64,000 nucleotides of DNA from CAKKQX01 sp963734595 (lineage in GTDB: Bacteria > Pseudomonadota > Gammaproteobacteria > Burkholderiales > SG8-41): contig CAVTHV010000014.1 in the NCBI GenBank assembly GCA_963734595.1, positions 186,001-250,000 on the forward strand, given 5' to 3'. Below the pieces are notes generated by a model that was not told where the DNA came from, did no database searches, and worked only from the letters and a program-made list of their open reading frames with translations. Both the position numbers and the translations under genes were made by a program. Below, one piece after another: positions 37,471-47,027 of the stretch (within the stretch, counting starts at the first letter, position 1; each line of letters begins with the position of its first letter).

Positions 37471-38144
37471 ACGTCCGCGCGACCACCCAGCCGCTGATAT
37501 GCACTGCTCCGGCCCGGCGCAGGTTCTTCGCCAGTTCGTTCAGCGTCGCGCCGGAGGTCATCACGTCATCGATCACGGCAATCTTTTTGCCACTGAGATC
37601 GGCATCGCAGACGAAAGCGCCGCGCATGTTTTTGGCGCGCTCCTTCCACGGCAGCGTGGCCTGCGGCGGGGTTTCGATCACCTTGCGGCAGGCGTCGCGC
37701 ATCACCGGAATGCCGGTGATGCGGCTGACCACGCGGGCGATTTCGAGCGCCTGGTTGAAGCCGCGCTGCCGCAGGCGTTGCGGGGAGAGCGGCATCGGAA
37801 TGATCGCATCGGCATGCGTTGCCACGGCGTTCCCGAGCGCGTGCCCCGAGCACGGTGGCCACCGCGAGATTGCCGCCGTATTTGAAGGCCTGAATCAGGG
37901 CGTCGACCGGGAAACCATAGGCGAATACCGCGGTCACGTCATCGAAACGCGGCGGACGGTCGAGACAGGCGCCGCAGATATCGCCGTCGGGTATCGGCAG
38001 CGCACAGCTTGCGCAACGTCCGGCCGGCAGCCGCGGCAACTCGCTGTCGCAATTCGCACACAACAGCGCGGCGCCGCTTGCGCCGCCACACAGCAGGCAC
38101 GCTTGCGGCAGCAGATGCTGCGCAAATTGTATGCAGCTGTTCAA
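37400..38144 (-). CDS. comF: ComF-family phosphoribosyltransferase-like protein, frameshifted
   Basis: About 247 residues. An N-terminal zinc ribbon is made of CLLCGG, CANC, CASC and CGAC. The phosphoribosyltransferase domain carries QRGFNQALEIAR and the PRPP loop VIDDVMTSGATLNELA. One extra G near 37845 breaks the frame between TVLG and HALGNAVATHADAI. ComF proteins take part in DNA uptake in competent bacteria. The last 20 or so residues (from KQDSGFGIQ onward) are encoded by the heptad repeat and are unlikely to be ancestral. Confidence 0.87.
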
Positions 38145-38154
38145 AATTACTGGA

Positions 38155-38168
38155 TGTCAAATTTGACA
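38155..38168. promoter_or_regulatory. 14-bp perfect palindrome between comF and bioB
   Basis: TGTCAAATTTGACA is self-complementary and contains a TTGACA hexamer on each strand, so it could hold overlapping divergent -35 elements or an operator. It does not match the BirA operator arms TTGTAAACC/GGTTTACAA. The function is inferred only from shape and place. Confidence 0.4.
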
Positions 38169-38243
38169 AAAGACGACCTGTTCCGTGAATGATACAACCC
38201 ATTAAAAATTCAGAGTTTTTCGCTCCCCAGTCCAAAGGCAACC

Positions 38244-39255
38244 ATGGATACTCCTGTCACCGTTAACGAACGGCGCCATCATCCCGCCGACAACCCGCGC
38301 GCAGACGAGCGCTGGACAGTCGAGCAGATCGAGGCACTGTTCGCTCTGCCGTTCAGCGATCTGATTCACCGCGCGCAGTCGGTGCATCGCCAGCATTTCG
38401 ATCCCAACGCGGTGCAGCTCTCGACGCTGCTTTCCGTCAAGACCGGCGGATGCCCGGAAGACTGCGGCTATTGCCCGCAGGCCGCGCGCTACCACACCAG
38501 CGTCGAGAACGAGGACATGCTTGCGGTGGATGACGTGGTCGCCGCGGCGCGCGCGGCCAAGACAAAGCGGCGCAACGCGTTTTTGCATGGGCGCGGCGTG
38601 GCGCGGGCCGAAGCAGCGCGATCTGGACAAGGTGATCGAGATGGTCAAGGCCGTGCGCGGGCTCGGGATGGAAACCTGTGCCACGCTGGGCATGCTGAAG
38701 GAAGGGCAGGCCGAGCAGCTGAAAACCGCGGGCCTCGATTACTACAACCACAACATCGATACCGCGCCGGAGTTCTACGGCGAGATCGTCACCACCCGCA
38801 CCCAGGACGATCGTCTCGACACGCTGGAGCGCGTGCGCGAAGCCGGTCTTCACGTCTGTTGCGGCGGCATCGTCGGCATGGGCGAATCGCGCCGCAGCCG
38901 CGCGGCACTGATCGCGCAACTCGCGAACATGGATCCCTATCCGGAATCGGTGCCGATCAACAATCTGGTGCAGGTCGAAGGCACGCCGCTGCATGGCGCA
39001 GCGCCGCTCGATCTGCTGGAGTTCGTGCGCACCATCGCCTGCGCGCGCATCACCATGCCCAAAGCGATGGTGCGGCTGTCGGCGGGGCGCCAGGAAATGC
39101 CGGAAGGCATACAGGCGCTGTGTTTCCTCGCCGGCGCCAACTCGATTTTCTACGGCGACAAGTTGCTGACCACCGGCAACCCCGATGTCGAAAAGGATCA
39201 AGTGCTGTTCGGGAAGCTCGGCATCCATCCGATGGAAGTAAGGGGAGAGGAGTGA
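38244..39255 (+). CDS. bioB: Biotin synthase, frameshifted
   Basis: Radical-SAM enzyme that inserts sulfur into dethiobiotin. About 336 residues: RAQSVHRQHFDPNAVQLSTL, the cluster motif CPEDCGYCPQ, RFCMGAAWRGPKQRD, the region GLDYYNHNIDTAPEFYGEI and the 2Fe-2S residues in HVCCGGIVGMGE and CARITMPKAMVRLSAGR. One extra base near 38565 breaks it just before GATRFCMG. The stop codon and the codons for RGEE lie in a heptad repeat. First gene of bioBFHCD. Confidence 0.95.
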
Positions 39256-39321
39256 GGAGTAAGGCGGAATCCCCGTCTGCATTGCGCTCGCAGCGCTGTT
39301 CTCCGCCTCACGCCTGACGCC
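39246..39321. repeat. Imperfect heptad-repeat hairpin between bioB and bioF
   Basis: GAGGAGT occurs twice followed by AAGGCGG; the right arm has CGCCTCA and CGCCTGA. The arms pair imperfectly over about 20 bases around a 30-base loop. The bioB stop codon lies inside the left arm. Confidence 0.65.
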
Positions 39322-39327
39322 GCACGG

Positions 39328-40480
39328 ATGTCCTTTTCCGCTCTCGCGACCGAACTCGCTGAACTGGAAACACGCGGGCTCAGACGCACGCGCCGCTTGC
39401 TGGAAACGCCGCAGGCCGCGCATGTCACGGTAGACGGCCGCGCGTTCACCGCGTTCTGCAGCAACGATTATCTGGGCCTCGCGGCCCATCCCGATCTGGT
39501 GCGGGCGTTGCAGGAAGGCGCCGGGCGTTACGGCGTCGGCGCCGGCGCCTCGCACCTGATCCTCGGCCACAGCGCTGCGCATCACGCGCTCGAGACGGCG
39601 CTTGCCGAATTCGTGGACATGCCGCGCGCGCTGCTGTTCTCCACCGGCTACATGGCCAACATCGGCATCGTCACCGCGCTGCTCGGGCGCGGCGATGCCG
39701 TGTTCGCCGACAAACTCAATCATGCTTCGCTCAACGATGCGGCGCTGCTGTCGCGCGCGGGGTTCAGGCGTTATCCGCATCTCGATTTGAATGCATTGGA
39801 AAAAATGCTCGCCGCCTCGAGCGCGCGCCGCAAGCTGGTGGTGACCGACGCGGTGTTCAGCATGGATGGCGATATCGCGCCGGTGCCCGAACTGCTTGCG
39901 CTGTGCGAGCGCTACGACGCATGGCTGATGCTCGACGACGCGCACGGTTTCGGCGTGCTGGGCCGCGAAGGGCGCGGCGTGCTGTCGCATTTCGGCGTGC
40001 GGTCGCCGCGCGTGATTTACATGGCGACGCTCGGCAAGGCGGCGGGCGTGTTCGGCGCGTTTGTCGCCGGCGACGGCCGAAGTGATCGAAACGCTGGTGC
40101 AGCGCGCGCGCAGCTATATCTACACCACGGCCACGCCGCCGCTGCTCGCGCATGCACTGCTGACAAGCCTGGAACTGATCGCGCGCGAACAGTGGCGGCG
40201 CGACCACCTTGCGGAAATTATTTGTCAATTAAAACAGGGCGTTGCAGAAAACCGCTGGAAATTGATGGCGTCGGATACCGCGATCCAGCCGCTGGTGATC
40301 GGGGCCAATGCCGATGCGGTAGCGTTATCGGAACAGCTTGCGCAACGCGGCCTGCTGGTGCCGGCGATCCGCCCGCCGACGGTGCCAGAGGGAACGGCGC
40401 GGTTGCGCATTTCGCTGTCGGCGGCGCACAGCACAGACGACGTGGGCCGGCTGGTGGCTGCGCTCAACGCATTGCAATGA
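39328..40480 (+). CDS. bioF: 8-amino-7-oxononanoate synthase, frameshifted
   Basis: PLP enzyme that condenses pimeloyl thioester with alanine. About 383 residues: FCSNDYLGLAAHPDLVRAL, GVGAGASHLILGHSAAHHAL, the PLP-contact aspartate in WLMLDDAHGFGVLG, and the Schiff-base lysine in MATLGKAAGVFGAF. An extra G near 40075 breaks the frame before AEVIETLVQRARSYIYTTAT. It overlaps bioH by four bases. Confidence 0.94.
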
Positions 40481-41241
40481 CGCTGCACAGTGAAGTATCG
40501 GGCAGCGGCCCGGATCTGGTGCTGCTGCACGGCTGGGGCATGCCTGCCGGCGTCTGGGGCGATCTCGCGCGCGAATTGTCGCCGCAGTTCCGGGTGCACG
40601 CGGTGGACCTGCCGGGATACGGCGGGAGCGCGATGTGCGATCCCTATACGCTCGATCAGGTGGCGGCGCTGCTGGCGCGGGACATGCCGCAGCGCTGCTT
40701 CGTTTGCGGCTGGTCGCTGGGCGGCCAGGTCGCGCTGGCCTGGGCGGCGCGGGCGCCGCAGCAGGTTGCGCGGCTCGCCCTGATCGCGACCACGCCATGC
40801 TTTACGCAACGCAGCGGCTGGCCCCATGCGGTGGAGGCGGACGTTCTGCGCGCATTTGCGGAAGGCCTGCGGACGGATTACGCCGCTACGCTCAAACGCT
40901 TTTTATCGTTGCAGGCGCTGGGCGACGCGCAGGCCAGGCAGGTTGCGTTGCGATTGAAGGAAAGTCTGTCTGCGTGCGGGAAGCCCGATCCCGGCGCGCT
41001 CAGCCGGGGCCTCGAGATATTGCTCAATGCCGATTTGCGCGACCGGCTTTCCGCCATCGACCAGCCCGCCCTGGTCATGCATGGCGACCGCGATACGCTG
41101 ACGCCGCTTGCCGCGGGCGAGTACCTGAGCCGGCACCTGCCCAACGCGCGACTGGTCAGGGTGCGCGGCGCAGCGCATGCGCCGTTCGTGTCCGATGCGC
41201 AGGGCACGGGCGCGCTTTTGAAAAGGTTTTTCGATGAGTGA
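40477..41241 (+). CDS. bioH: Pimeloyl-ACP methyl ester carboxylesterase
   Basis: An alpha/beta hydrolase of 254 residues that frees the pimeloyl chain made by BioC. LVLLHGWGMPAGVWGDLA, the nucleophile elbow CGWSLGGQVAL, the acid MHGDRDTLTP and the histidine in GAAHAPFVSD form the active site. Intact. The ATGA overlap with bioF implies coupled translation. Confidence 0.94.
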   Translation: MTLHSEVSGSGPDLVLLHGWGMPAGVWGDLARELSPQFRVHAVDLPGYGGSAMCDPYTLDQVAALLARDMPQRCFVCGWSLGGQVALAWAARAPQQVARLALIATTPCFTQRSGWPHAVEADVLRAFAEGLRTDYAATLKRFLSLQALGDAQARQVALRLKESLSACGKPDPGALSRGLEILLNADLRDRLSAIDQPALVMHGDRDTLTPLAAGEYLSRHLPNARLVRVRGAAHAPFVSDAQGTGALLKRFFDE

Positions 41242-42113
41242 TGAACTGCTGGTCGACAAGCGCCTGGTGCGGCGCTCGTTCGAGCGCGCGGCGGTGACGT
41301 ATGACAGCGCCGCGGTGCTGCAGAACGAAGTGTGCCAACGGATGCTCGGCCGGCTCGATTACATCAAGTGCCGGCCTGCGACCATACTCGACGCCGGCAG
41401 CGGCACGGGCAACGCCCACGCCGGGCTCGCGCGGCGCTATCCGCAGGCACGGCTCATCGCGCTCGATATCGCGCCGGCCATGCTGTTGCGCGCGCGCAGT
41501 CGCGTGCCGTGGTGGAAGAAATTGCTGGCGCGGCGTCCGCATCCTGCCGCGGTATGCGCCGACATCGAGCGCCTGCCCGTAGCCGACGCCTCGGTCGGCA
41601 TGGTGTGGTCGAATCTGGCGCTGCAGTGGGTGAACGATCCGCAACAGGCTTTTGCGGAAATGTACCGCGTGCTGGCCCCAGGCGGGCTGCTGATGTTCAG
41701 CACATTCGGCCCCGACACGCTCAAGGAATTGCGCGCCGCGTACCAGGGCACCGACCGTCACACCCACGTCAATCGCTTTATCGACATGCACGATATCGGC
41801 GATGTGCTGGTTCATTCCGGTTTTGCCGACCCGGTCATGGACATGGAGGTGTTGACGCTGACTTATGCCGACGTGCGCGAGCTGATGCGCGATCTGAAAG
41901 CGATTGGCGCGCACAACGTGACGCAGGGCCGGCCCGCCGCGCTCTCCGGCAGGTCGCGGCTCGAGGCCATGGCCCGCAACTACGAAACATTCCGGCGCGC
42001 GGGCAGGCTGCCCGCCACGTTCGAGGTCGTTTACGGCCACGCCTGGAAGCCGCAGCCTCGCATCAGTCCGACGGGCCGGCGCGTAATCGAGATCAAGGGG
42101 GGCTCAGGTTTGA
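41234..42113 (+). CDS. bioC: Malonyl-ACP O-methyltransferase
   Basis: AdoMet-dependent methyltransferase that starts pimelate synthesis by masking malonyl-ACP. About 292 residues: LVRRSFERAAVTYDSAAVLQ, motif I ILDAGSGTGNAHAGLA, ALDIAPAMLLRAR, LALQWVNDPQQAFAEMYRVL and GLLMFSTFGPDTLKELR. It overlaps bioH by eight bases. As written the frame runs through into bioD. A run of six G near 42097-42102 is one too many if the gene ends at the TGA at 42111, giving the end RRVIEIKGAQV. Confidence 0.92.
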
Positions 42114-42821
42114 CCAGTCACCAGTCACCGGTCGCCACGTCACGGTTTTTTCGTCACCGGCACCGACACCGGAGTGGGCAAAACGCTGGTCACCTGCGCG
42201 CTGCTCCATGCGTTCGCGGCGCGCGGCGCGCGCGTCGTCGGCATGAAGCCCGTTGCCGCCGGCGCGCGGCAGAGCGCGGACGGTCTGCATAACGACGACG
42301 TAGAGCAGATCCTCGCGGCGGGCAATGTCGCGGCGCCGCGCCAGCTCGTCAATCCCTATTGCTTCGAGCCGCCGATTGCGCCGCATATCGCAGCGCGCGA
42401 GGCCGGGGTCGAAATCGAGCTGCAGCGTATCGAACTTGCCTATCGCGGGCTCGCGCAGCTCGCCGACGTGGTGATCGTCGAGGGGGCAGGAGGGTTCTAC
42501 GTGCCGCTCAACGCGCGTGAAAATACCGCGGATCTCGCGCAGCGGCTCGGTTTGCCGGTGCTGCTGGTGGTCGGCATGCGGCTCGGCTGCCTCAATCATG
42601 CGCTGCTCACCGCGCACGCGGTCCGCGCCTGCGGTCTGGCGCTTTCCGGCTGGGTCGCAAACCACGTCGATCCGCAAATGGCGCATGCAGACTCCAATGT
42701 TGCGGCCCTGACCGAGCGCTTCGCCATGCCGCCGGTTGCGCGCATCGGTTTTTCTTCCCCCCCCGATCCACGTCGCATCGCAGCCAACCTAGACCTTGAT
42801 CGCCTTGGCTTTTTTCGTTGA
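42110..42821 (+). CDS. bioD: Dethiobiotin synthetase, frameshifted near start
   Basis: ATP-dependent carboxylase that closes the ureido ring. About 237 residues: FFVTGTDTGVGKTLVTCALL with the P-loop, GMKPVAAGARQ, VIVEGAGGFYVPLNARE and VGMRLGCLNHALLTAHAV. No ATG is available. A TTG at 42110 overlapping the bioC stop is the best start, with one surplus T in the T6 run at about 42146-42151. The first dozen residues (TSHQSPVATS) are encoded by CCAGTCA heptads. Confidence 0.9.
42113..42140. repeat. Short heptad repeat at the bioC-bioD junction
   Basis: CCAGTCA occurs twice, followed by CCGGTCG and CCACGTCA. The period is seven, as at other gene junctions in this window, but there is no matching inverted arm. 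Confidence 0.6.
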
Positions 42822-43373
42822 AACCCGGTGCGGCGGAATTTGCCCGACATCCGGATAGTCCGAGGTTTTTACTTGGTTTTTGCGTGGTTTTCCGGTTGCC
42901 ACACGGTGCTGAGCATGATAGATTCCGCTTCTTTTGACGTAGGTCAACAAAACCGGATATAGGGGTTGACGGGCGATTTTGTTCGTATCGGTCGAGGGTC
43001 GGCGCTTGCAACCCGGTGGTGCTCGGGATGGAATGCATCGAAAACGGGGGGGCGGCCCAGCTTGTTTTTACCGAGCGCTGCAATAAACCCGCGACTACTC
43101 CCGGCCGTTTGCCGGCCTCGAGATGTTGGCGTTCCACCATCAGCGTGTTGCGATCCAGGGCGGCAGGCTGCCCGTTGAAGAGCAGGATGGCGGACGCATC
43201 AGCTGCATCAAACCGAACCGTCACTGGTGGGCAGGAGGATGCGCAGCTGGCGGCTTGCGCCCGGTGGCTTCCGATGACGCAGGACCCGCAGGAATCGCGC
43301 GGCATCAGGCGGCCGCAGCAACAGGTCGAATCGCCTGTTGCCATTAACGAATTTACACATAGGTGAGGGAAGC
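42822..43373. other. 552-base intergenic region between bioD and the oxidase operon
   Basis: No convincing gene. Open frames on both strands (for example 43016-43366 rightward) lack a recognisable protein pattern and have no good ribosome-binding site. The first 130 bases are T-rich and carry a palindrome resembling an FNR/Crp-type site. The rest is GC-rich without a clear repeat. A long leader or a decayed gene is possible. Confidence 0.6.
42934..42947. promoter_or_regulatory. FNR/Crp-type palindrome upstream of the oxidase operon
   Basis: TTGAC-GTAG-GTCAA is a perfect five-base dyad with a four-base centre, close to the FNR consensus TTGAT-N4-ATCAA. It lies 426 bases before coxB, so it controls coxB only if the transcript has a long leader. 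Confidence 0.45.
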
Positions 43374-44497
43374 ATGACCAGCAAGTTGGTTAGATCATTC
43401 GCGGCCGCGACGGCACTCATGGCAACAGGGATTGCCGGCGCCGATGAGTACAACCTGCAGCCGCCGCAAACCATCATCGCGCGCGAGATCTACGATCTGC
43501 ATACGTTGATCATGTGGATCATTCTGGTGATCTTCGTCGTCGTCTTCGGCGCGATGTCCTACTCGATCATCAAGCACCGCAAGTCGGTCGGCCACAAGGC
43601 CGAGCAGTTCCACGAAAACACCACGGTCGAAATCGATCTGGACCATCATCCCGTTCGTGATCCTGATCGGCATGGCCTATCCCGCGACCAAGACCGTGAT
43701 CGCCATGAAAGACACTTCCAGCCCCGGACCTGACGATCAAGGCCACCGGCTACCAGTGGAAATGGGGCTACGACTATCTGAAGGAGGGCATCAGTTTCTA
43801 CAGGAGCCTCGCCACGCCGCGTGACCAGATCGAGGGCAAGGCACCGAAGGGCGCGAACTATCTGCTCGAGGTCGACAATCCGGTGGTGGTGCCGGTCGGC
43901 AAGAAAGTGCGGATCATCACCACGGCCAACGACGTGATTCACTCCTGGTGGGTGCCGGCGTTCGGCGTCAAGCAGGACGCGATCCCCGGCTTCGTGCGCG
44001 ACACCTGGTTCAAGGTCGACAAGCCCGGCACCTACCGCGGCCAGTGCGCCGAGCTGTGCGGCAAGGACCACGGTTTCATGCCGATCGTGGTCGAGGCGGT
44101 CGAGCCCGAGAAATATGCGCATGGGTCACGGACCAGCAGGCAGAAAATGGCCAAGGTCGCCGCCGCCGACGACGCCCAGCAAGACCTGGACGCTCGACGA
44201 GCTGAAGGCGCGCGGCGAGAAAGTCTACGCCGCCAACTGCGTGGCCTGCCACCAGGCGACCGGCATGGGCGCTGCCGGGCGCATTCCCCGCGCTGACCGG
44301 CTCGAAGATCGCGACCGGTCCCAAGGAAGGCCACATCAAAACCGTGCTGAACGGCAGGCCCGGCACCGCCATGGCGTCATTGAAGCACCTGAGCGATATC
44401 GGAAATCGCGGCGGTGATCACTTACGAACGCAACTCCTGGGACAACAAGACCGGCGATACGGTCATGCCGGCCGACGTCAAGACGCTACGGCAATAA
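43374..44497 (+). CDS. coxB: caa3-type cytochrome c oxidase subunit II with fused cytochrome c domain, heavily frameshifted
   Basis: Carries the CuA centre and a C-terminal heme c. About 372 residues. A signal segment is followed by two membrane helices (MWIILVIFVVVFGAMSYSII, then WTIIPFVILIGMAYPATK), GYQWKWGYDY, VIHSWWVPAFGVKQDAIPG and the CuA ligands CAELCGKDHGFM. The heme c site is ANCVACHQATG with a distal Met probably in the C-terminal part (TVMPADVK). Extra bases lie near 43635, 43728, 44142, 44192, 44277 and 44404, and one base is lost near 44122. GAGGGA precedes the ATG. Confidence 0.93.
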
Positions 44498-44520
44498 CAC
44501 AGGCATTCAGGAGAGCATTC

Positions 44521-46107
44521 ATGGAAGCAGTACACGCACACGGCCACGGCCACGGCGATCACGCGCATCATCCGTCCGGGCATCATGCGCTGGGTCACGA
44601 CCACCAACCACAAGGACATCGGCACGCTTTACCTGTGGTTCAGCTTCACCATGTTCTTCGTCGGCGGCGTGCTGGCGATGAGGCATCCGCGCCGAACTGT
44701 TCCAGCCGGGCCTGCAGTTCTGGCGGCCGGAGTTCTTCAACCAGCTCACCACCATGCACGGGCTGATCATGGTGTTCGGCGCGATCATGCCGGCTTTCGT
44801 CGGCTTCGCGAACTGGCAGATCCCGATGATGATCGGCGCGCCCGACATGGCGTTCGCGCGCATGAACAACTGGAGCTTCTGGCTGCTGCCGCCGGCGGCG
44901 ATCCTGCTGGTGACCTCGTTTTTCGTGCCGGGCGGCGCGCACCGCCGCGGGCTGGACGCTTTACGCGCCGCTCTCCGTGCAGATGGGCCCGGGCATGGAT
45001 CTGGCGATTTTCGCGATGCACATCATGGGCGCCTCGTCGATCATGGGCTCGATCAACATCATCACCACCATCCTCAACATGCGCGCGCCCGGCATGACGC
45101 TGATGAAAATGCCGCTGTTCGTGTGGACCTGGCTGATCACCGCCTACCTGCTGATCGCGGTGATGCCGGTGCTGGCGGGCGCGGTCACGATGGTGCTGAC
45201 CGACCGCCATTTCGGCACCCACTTCTTCAACGCGGCGGGCGGCGGCGACCCGGTGATGTTCCAGCACATTTTCTGGTTCTTCGGCCATCCCGAGGTCTAC
45301 ATCATGATTCTGCCGGCGTTCGGCATCGTGTCGCAGATCATCCCGACTTTCGCGCGCAAGCCGCTGTTCGGCTATTCCTCGATGGTCTATGCGACGTCGT
45401 CGATCGCGATCCTGTCGTTCATCGTGTGGGCGCACCACATGTTCACCACCGGCATGCCGGCGACGGCCCAGCTGTTCTTCATGTATGCGACGATGCTGAT
45501 CGCGGTGCCCACCGGCGTGAAGGTGTTCAACTGGGTCGCCACCATGTGGAAGGGCTCGATGACCTTCGAGACGCCGATGCTGTTCGCCTGCGGCTTCATT
45601 TTCGTGTTCTCGATGGGCGGCTTCACCGGGCTGGTGCTGGCGATCACGCCGGTCGACATCCAGTTGCAGGACACCTATTACGTGGTCGCGCATTTTCATT
45701 ACGTGCTGGTTGCGGGATCGCTGTTTGCGATATTTGGCGGCATCTACTACTGGATCCCGAAATGGACCGGCCACATGTACGACGAGACGCTCGGCAAATG
45801 GCACTTCTGGCTGTCGATGATCTTCTTCAATGTCACGTTCTTCCCGATGCACTTTCGCGGGACTCGCCGGCATGCCGCGCCGCATTCCCGACTATGCGCT
45901 GCAGTTCGCTGATTTCAACATGATTTCGTCGATCGGCGCGTTCGGCTTCGGCTTGTCGCAGCTGCTCTTCCTGGCGGCGGTGATCAAGTGCATACGCGGC
46001 GGCGAGAAGGCGCCGCTCAAACCTGGGAAGGCGCGGAAGGCCTGGAGTGGACGCTGCCGTCGCCGGCGCCGTACCACAGTTTCGAGACGCCGCCGGTCGT
46101 CAAGTGA
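44521..46107 (+). CDS. coxA: Cytochrome c oxidase subunit I, frameshifted
   Basis: The heme a/a3-CuB catalytic subunit, about 527 residues and 12 helices. An unusual histidine-rich N-terminus (HAHGHGHGDHAHH) precedes IMRWVTTTNHKDIGTLYL. Heme and CuB ligands include LTTMHGLIMVFGAIMP, FWFFGHPEVYIMILPAFG, VWAHHMFTTG and VVAHFHYVLVAGSLF. LQDTYYVVAHFHY carries proton-path residues. It ends PSPAPYHSFETPPVVK. Extra bases lie near 44580, 44685, 44943 and 45856; one base is lost near 46022. Confidence 0.95.
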
Positions 46108-46120
46108 GGCGGCAGGCGGG

Positions 46121-46243
46121 ATGGAGCCGGCTTTGGACCCCAAGGTCAGAACAGCGCTGATGCTGGCCGCGCTCGCGCTCGCTTTTTTCATCGGCGGCTA
46201 TCGTCCAGCATTGTATGGTAGCGAATCAGCAATCCGGCAATAA
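46121..46243 (+). CDS. Small cytochrome oxidase assembly-type protein, 40 aa
   Basis: A one-helix protein: MEPALDPKVRTALMLAALAL, then AFFIGGYRPALYG. It sits exactly between coxA and the Cox11 gene, where many betaproteobacteria have a 35-45 residue protein annotated as cytochrome oxidase small assembly protein. The charged N-terminus and single hydrophobic segment agree. It overlaps the next gene by 29 bases. No ribosome-binding site beyond GGCGGG is visible, so the call rests on position and shape. Confidence 0.6.
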   Translation: MEPALDPKVRTALMLAALALAFFIGGYRPALYGSESAIRQ

Positions 46244-46760
46244 CCTCGCTTTGATGCGCAAGCTGCTGGTCGTCGCCTGCGTGATGTTCGGTTTCGGTTT
46301 CGCGCTGGTGCCGTTCTACAAGAAGATCTGCGAGGTCACCGGCGTCAACAATGTGCTGAAGGCCGACGAGGTCGCCAACACCCAGGTCGACGCCGCGCGC
46401 TGGCTGACGGTGGAGTTCGACACCAATGTGCGCGACAACCTGCCGTGGACGTTCAGGCCGCTGCGAGAAAAGCGTGCGCTTCCATCCCGGCGAGCTGATG
46501 CAGGTGGATGTTCGAAATACGCAACAACTCGGACCGCGCGATAACGGGCCAGGCGATTCCGAGCTACGGCCCGCAGGTTGCGGCGGGTTACTTCAAGAAG
46601 CTCGAGTGCTTCTGCTTCAGCGCAGCAGACGCTGCAGCCCGGCGAGGTGCGGCGCATGCCGGTGGTGTTCGTGATCGAAGACGGCCTGCCGAAGGACGTG
46701 AATACCGTGACGCTGTCGTATTCGTTCTTCGAAGTCGAAGGCACGTCGAAGAAAGGCTAG
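46215..46760 (+). CDS. ctaG: Cytochrome c oxidase assembly protein CtaG/Cox11, frameshifted
   Basis: A membrane-anchored copper protein that builds the CuB site of subunit I. About 181 residues: an N-terminal helix (LLVVACVMFGFGFALVPFYK), KICEVTGVNN, an immunoglobulin-like domain (NLPWTFRPLEKSVRFHPGEL) and the copper motif KKLECFCFSQQTLQPGE, then MPVVFVIEDGLPKDVNTVTL and SYSFFEV. Extra bases lie near 46466, 46505 and 46622. Confidence 0.94.
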
Positions 46761-46763
46761 TTG

Positions 46764-46980
46764 ATGCTGATGACTGAACCCGGCCACAGTCCGCGCAAGG
46801 CGACGCCGCTCCAGGTGGTGAAGGCGGTGTTCAGCTCATTCGTCGGCATCCGCAAGCGCGCCGGGCACGAGAACGATGCCGTGACGCTGTCGCCGGTGCA
46901 CGTGATTATCGCCGGCATCATCGCCGCCGCTGATTTTCGTGCTGAGTCTGGTGTTGCTGGTGCGCTTCGTTACCAGCTAG
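46764..46980 (+). CDS. DUF2970 family small membrane protein, frameshifted
   Basis: About 71 residues: an N-terminal soluble part (LQVVKAVFSSFVGIRKRAGH), then HVIIAGIIAA and a helix LIFVLSLVLLVRFVTS that appears after removing one extra base near 46930. DUF2970 proteins recur between ctaG and coxC in betaproteobacterial oxidase operons; their function is unknown. ATG 46764 or 46770 may be used. Confidence 0.75.
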
Positions 46981-47027
46981 CCTCGTTATTATGGAATATT
47001 TGTCAGAAATTCAGGGAGAAACGCAAC

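Noticed and set aside
38437..39990. 517-codon open frame opposite bioB and bioF
   Set aside because: It crosses two well-defined genes and their junction, and its composition is that of an antisense shadow.
42607..43344. Minus-strand open frame of 245 codons over the bioD 3' end and the intergenic gap
   Set aside because: Part of it is antisense to bioD. The remainder shows no recognisable protein pattern and no ribosome-binding site.
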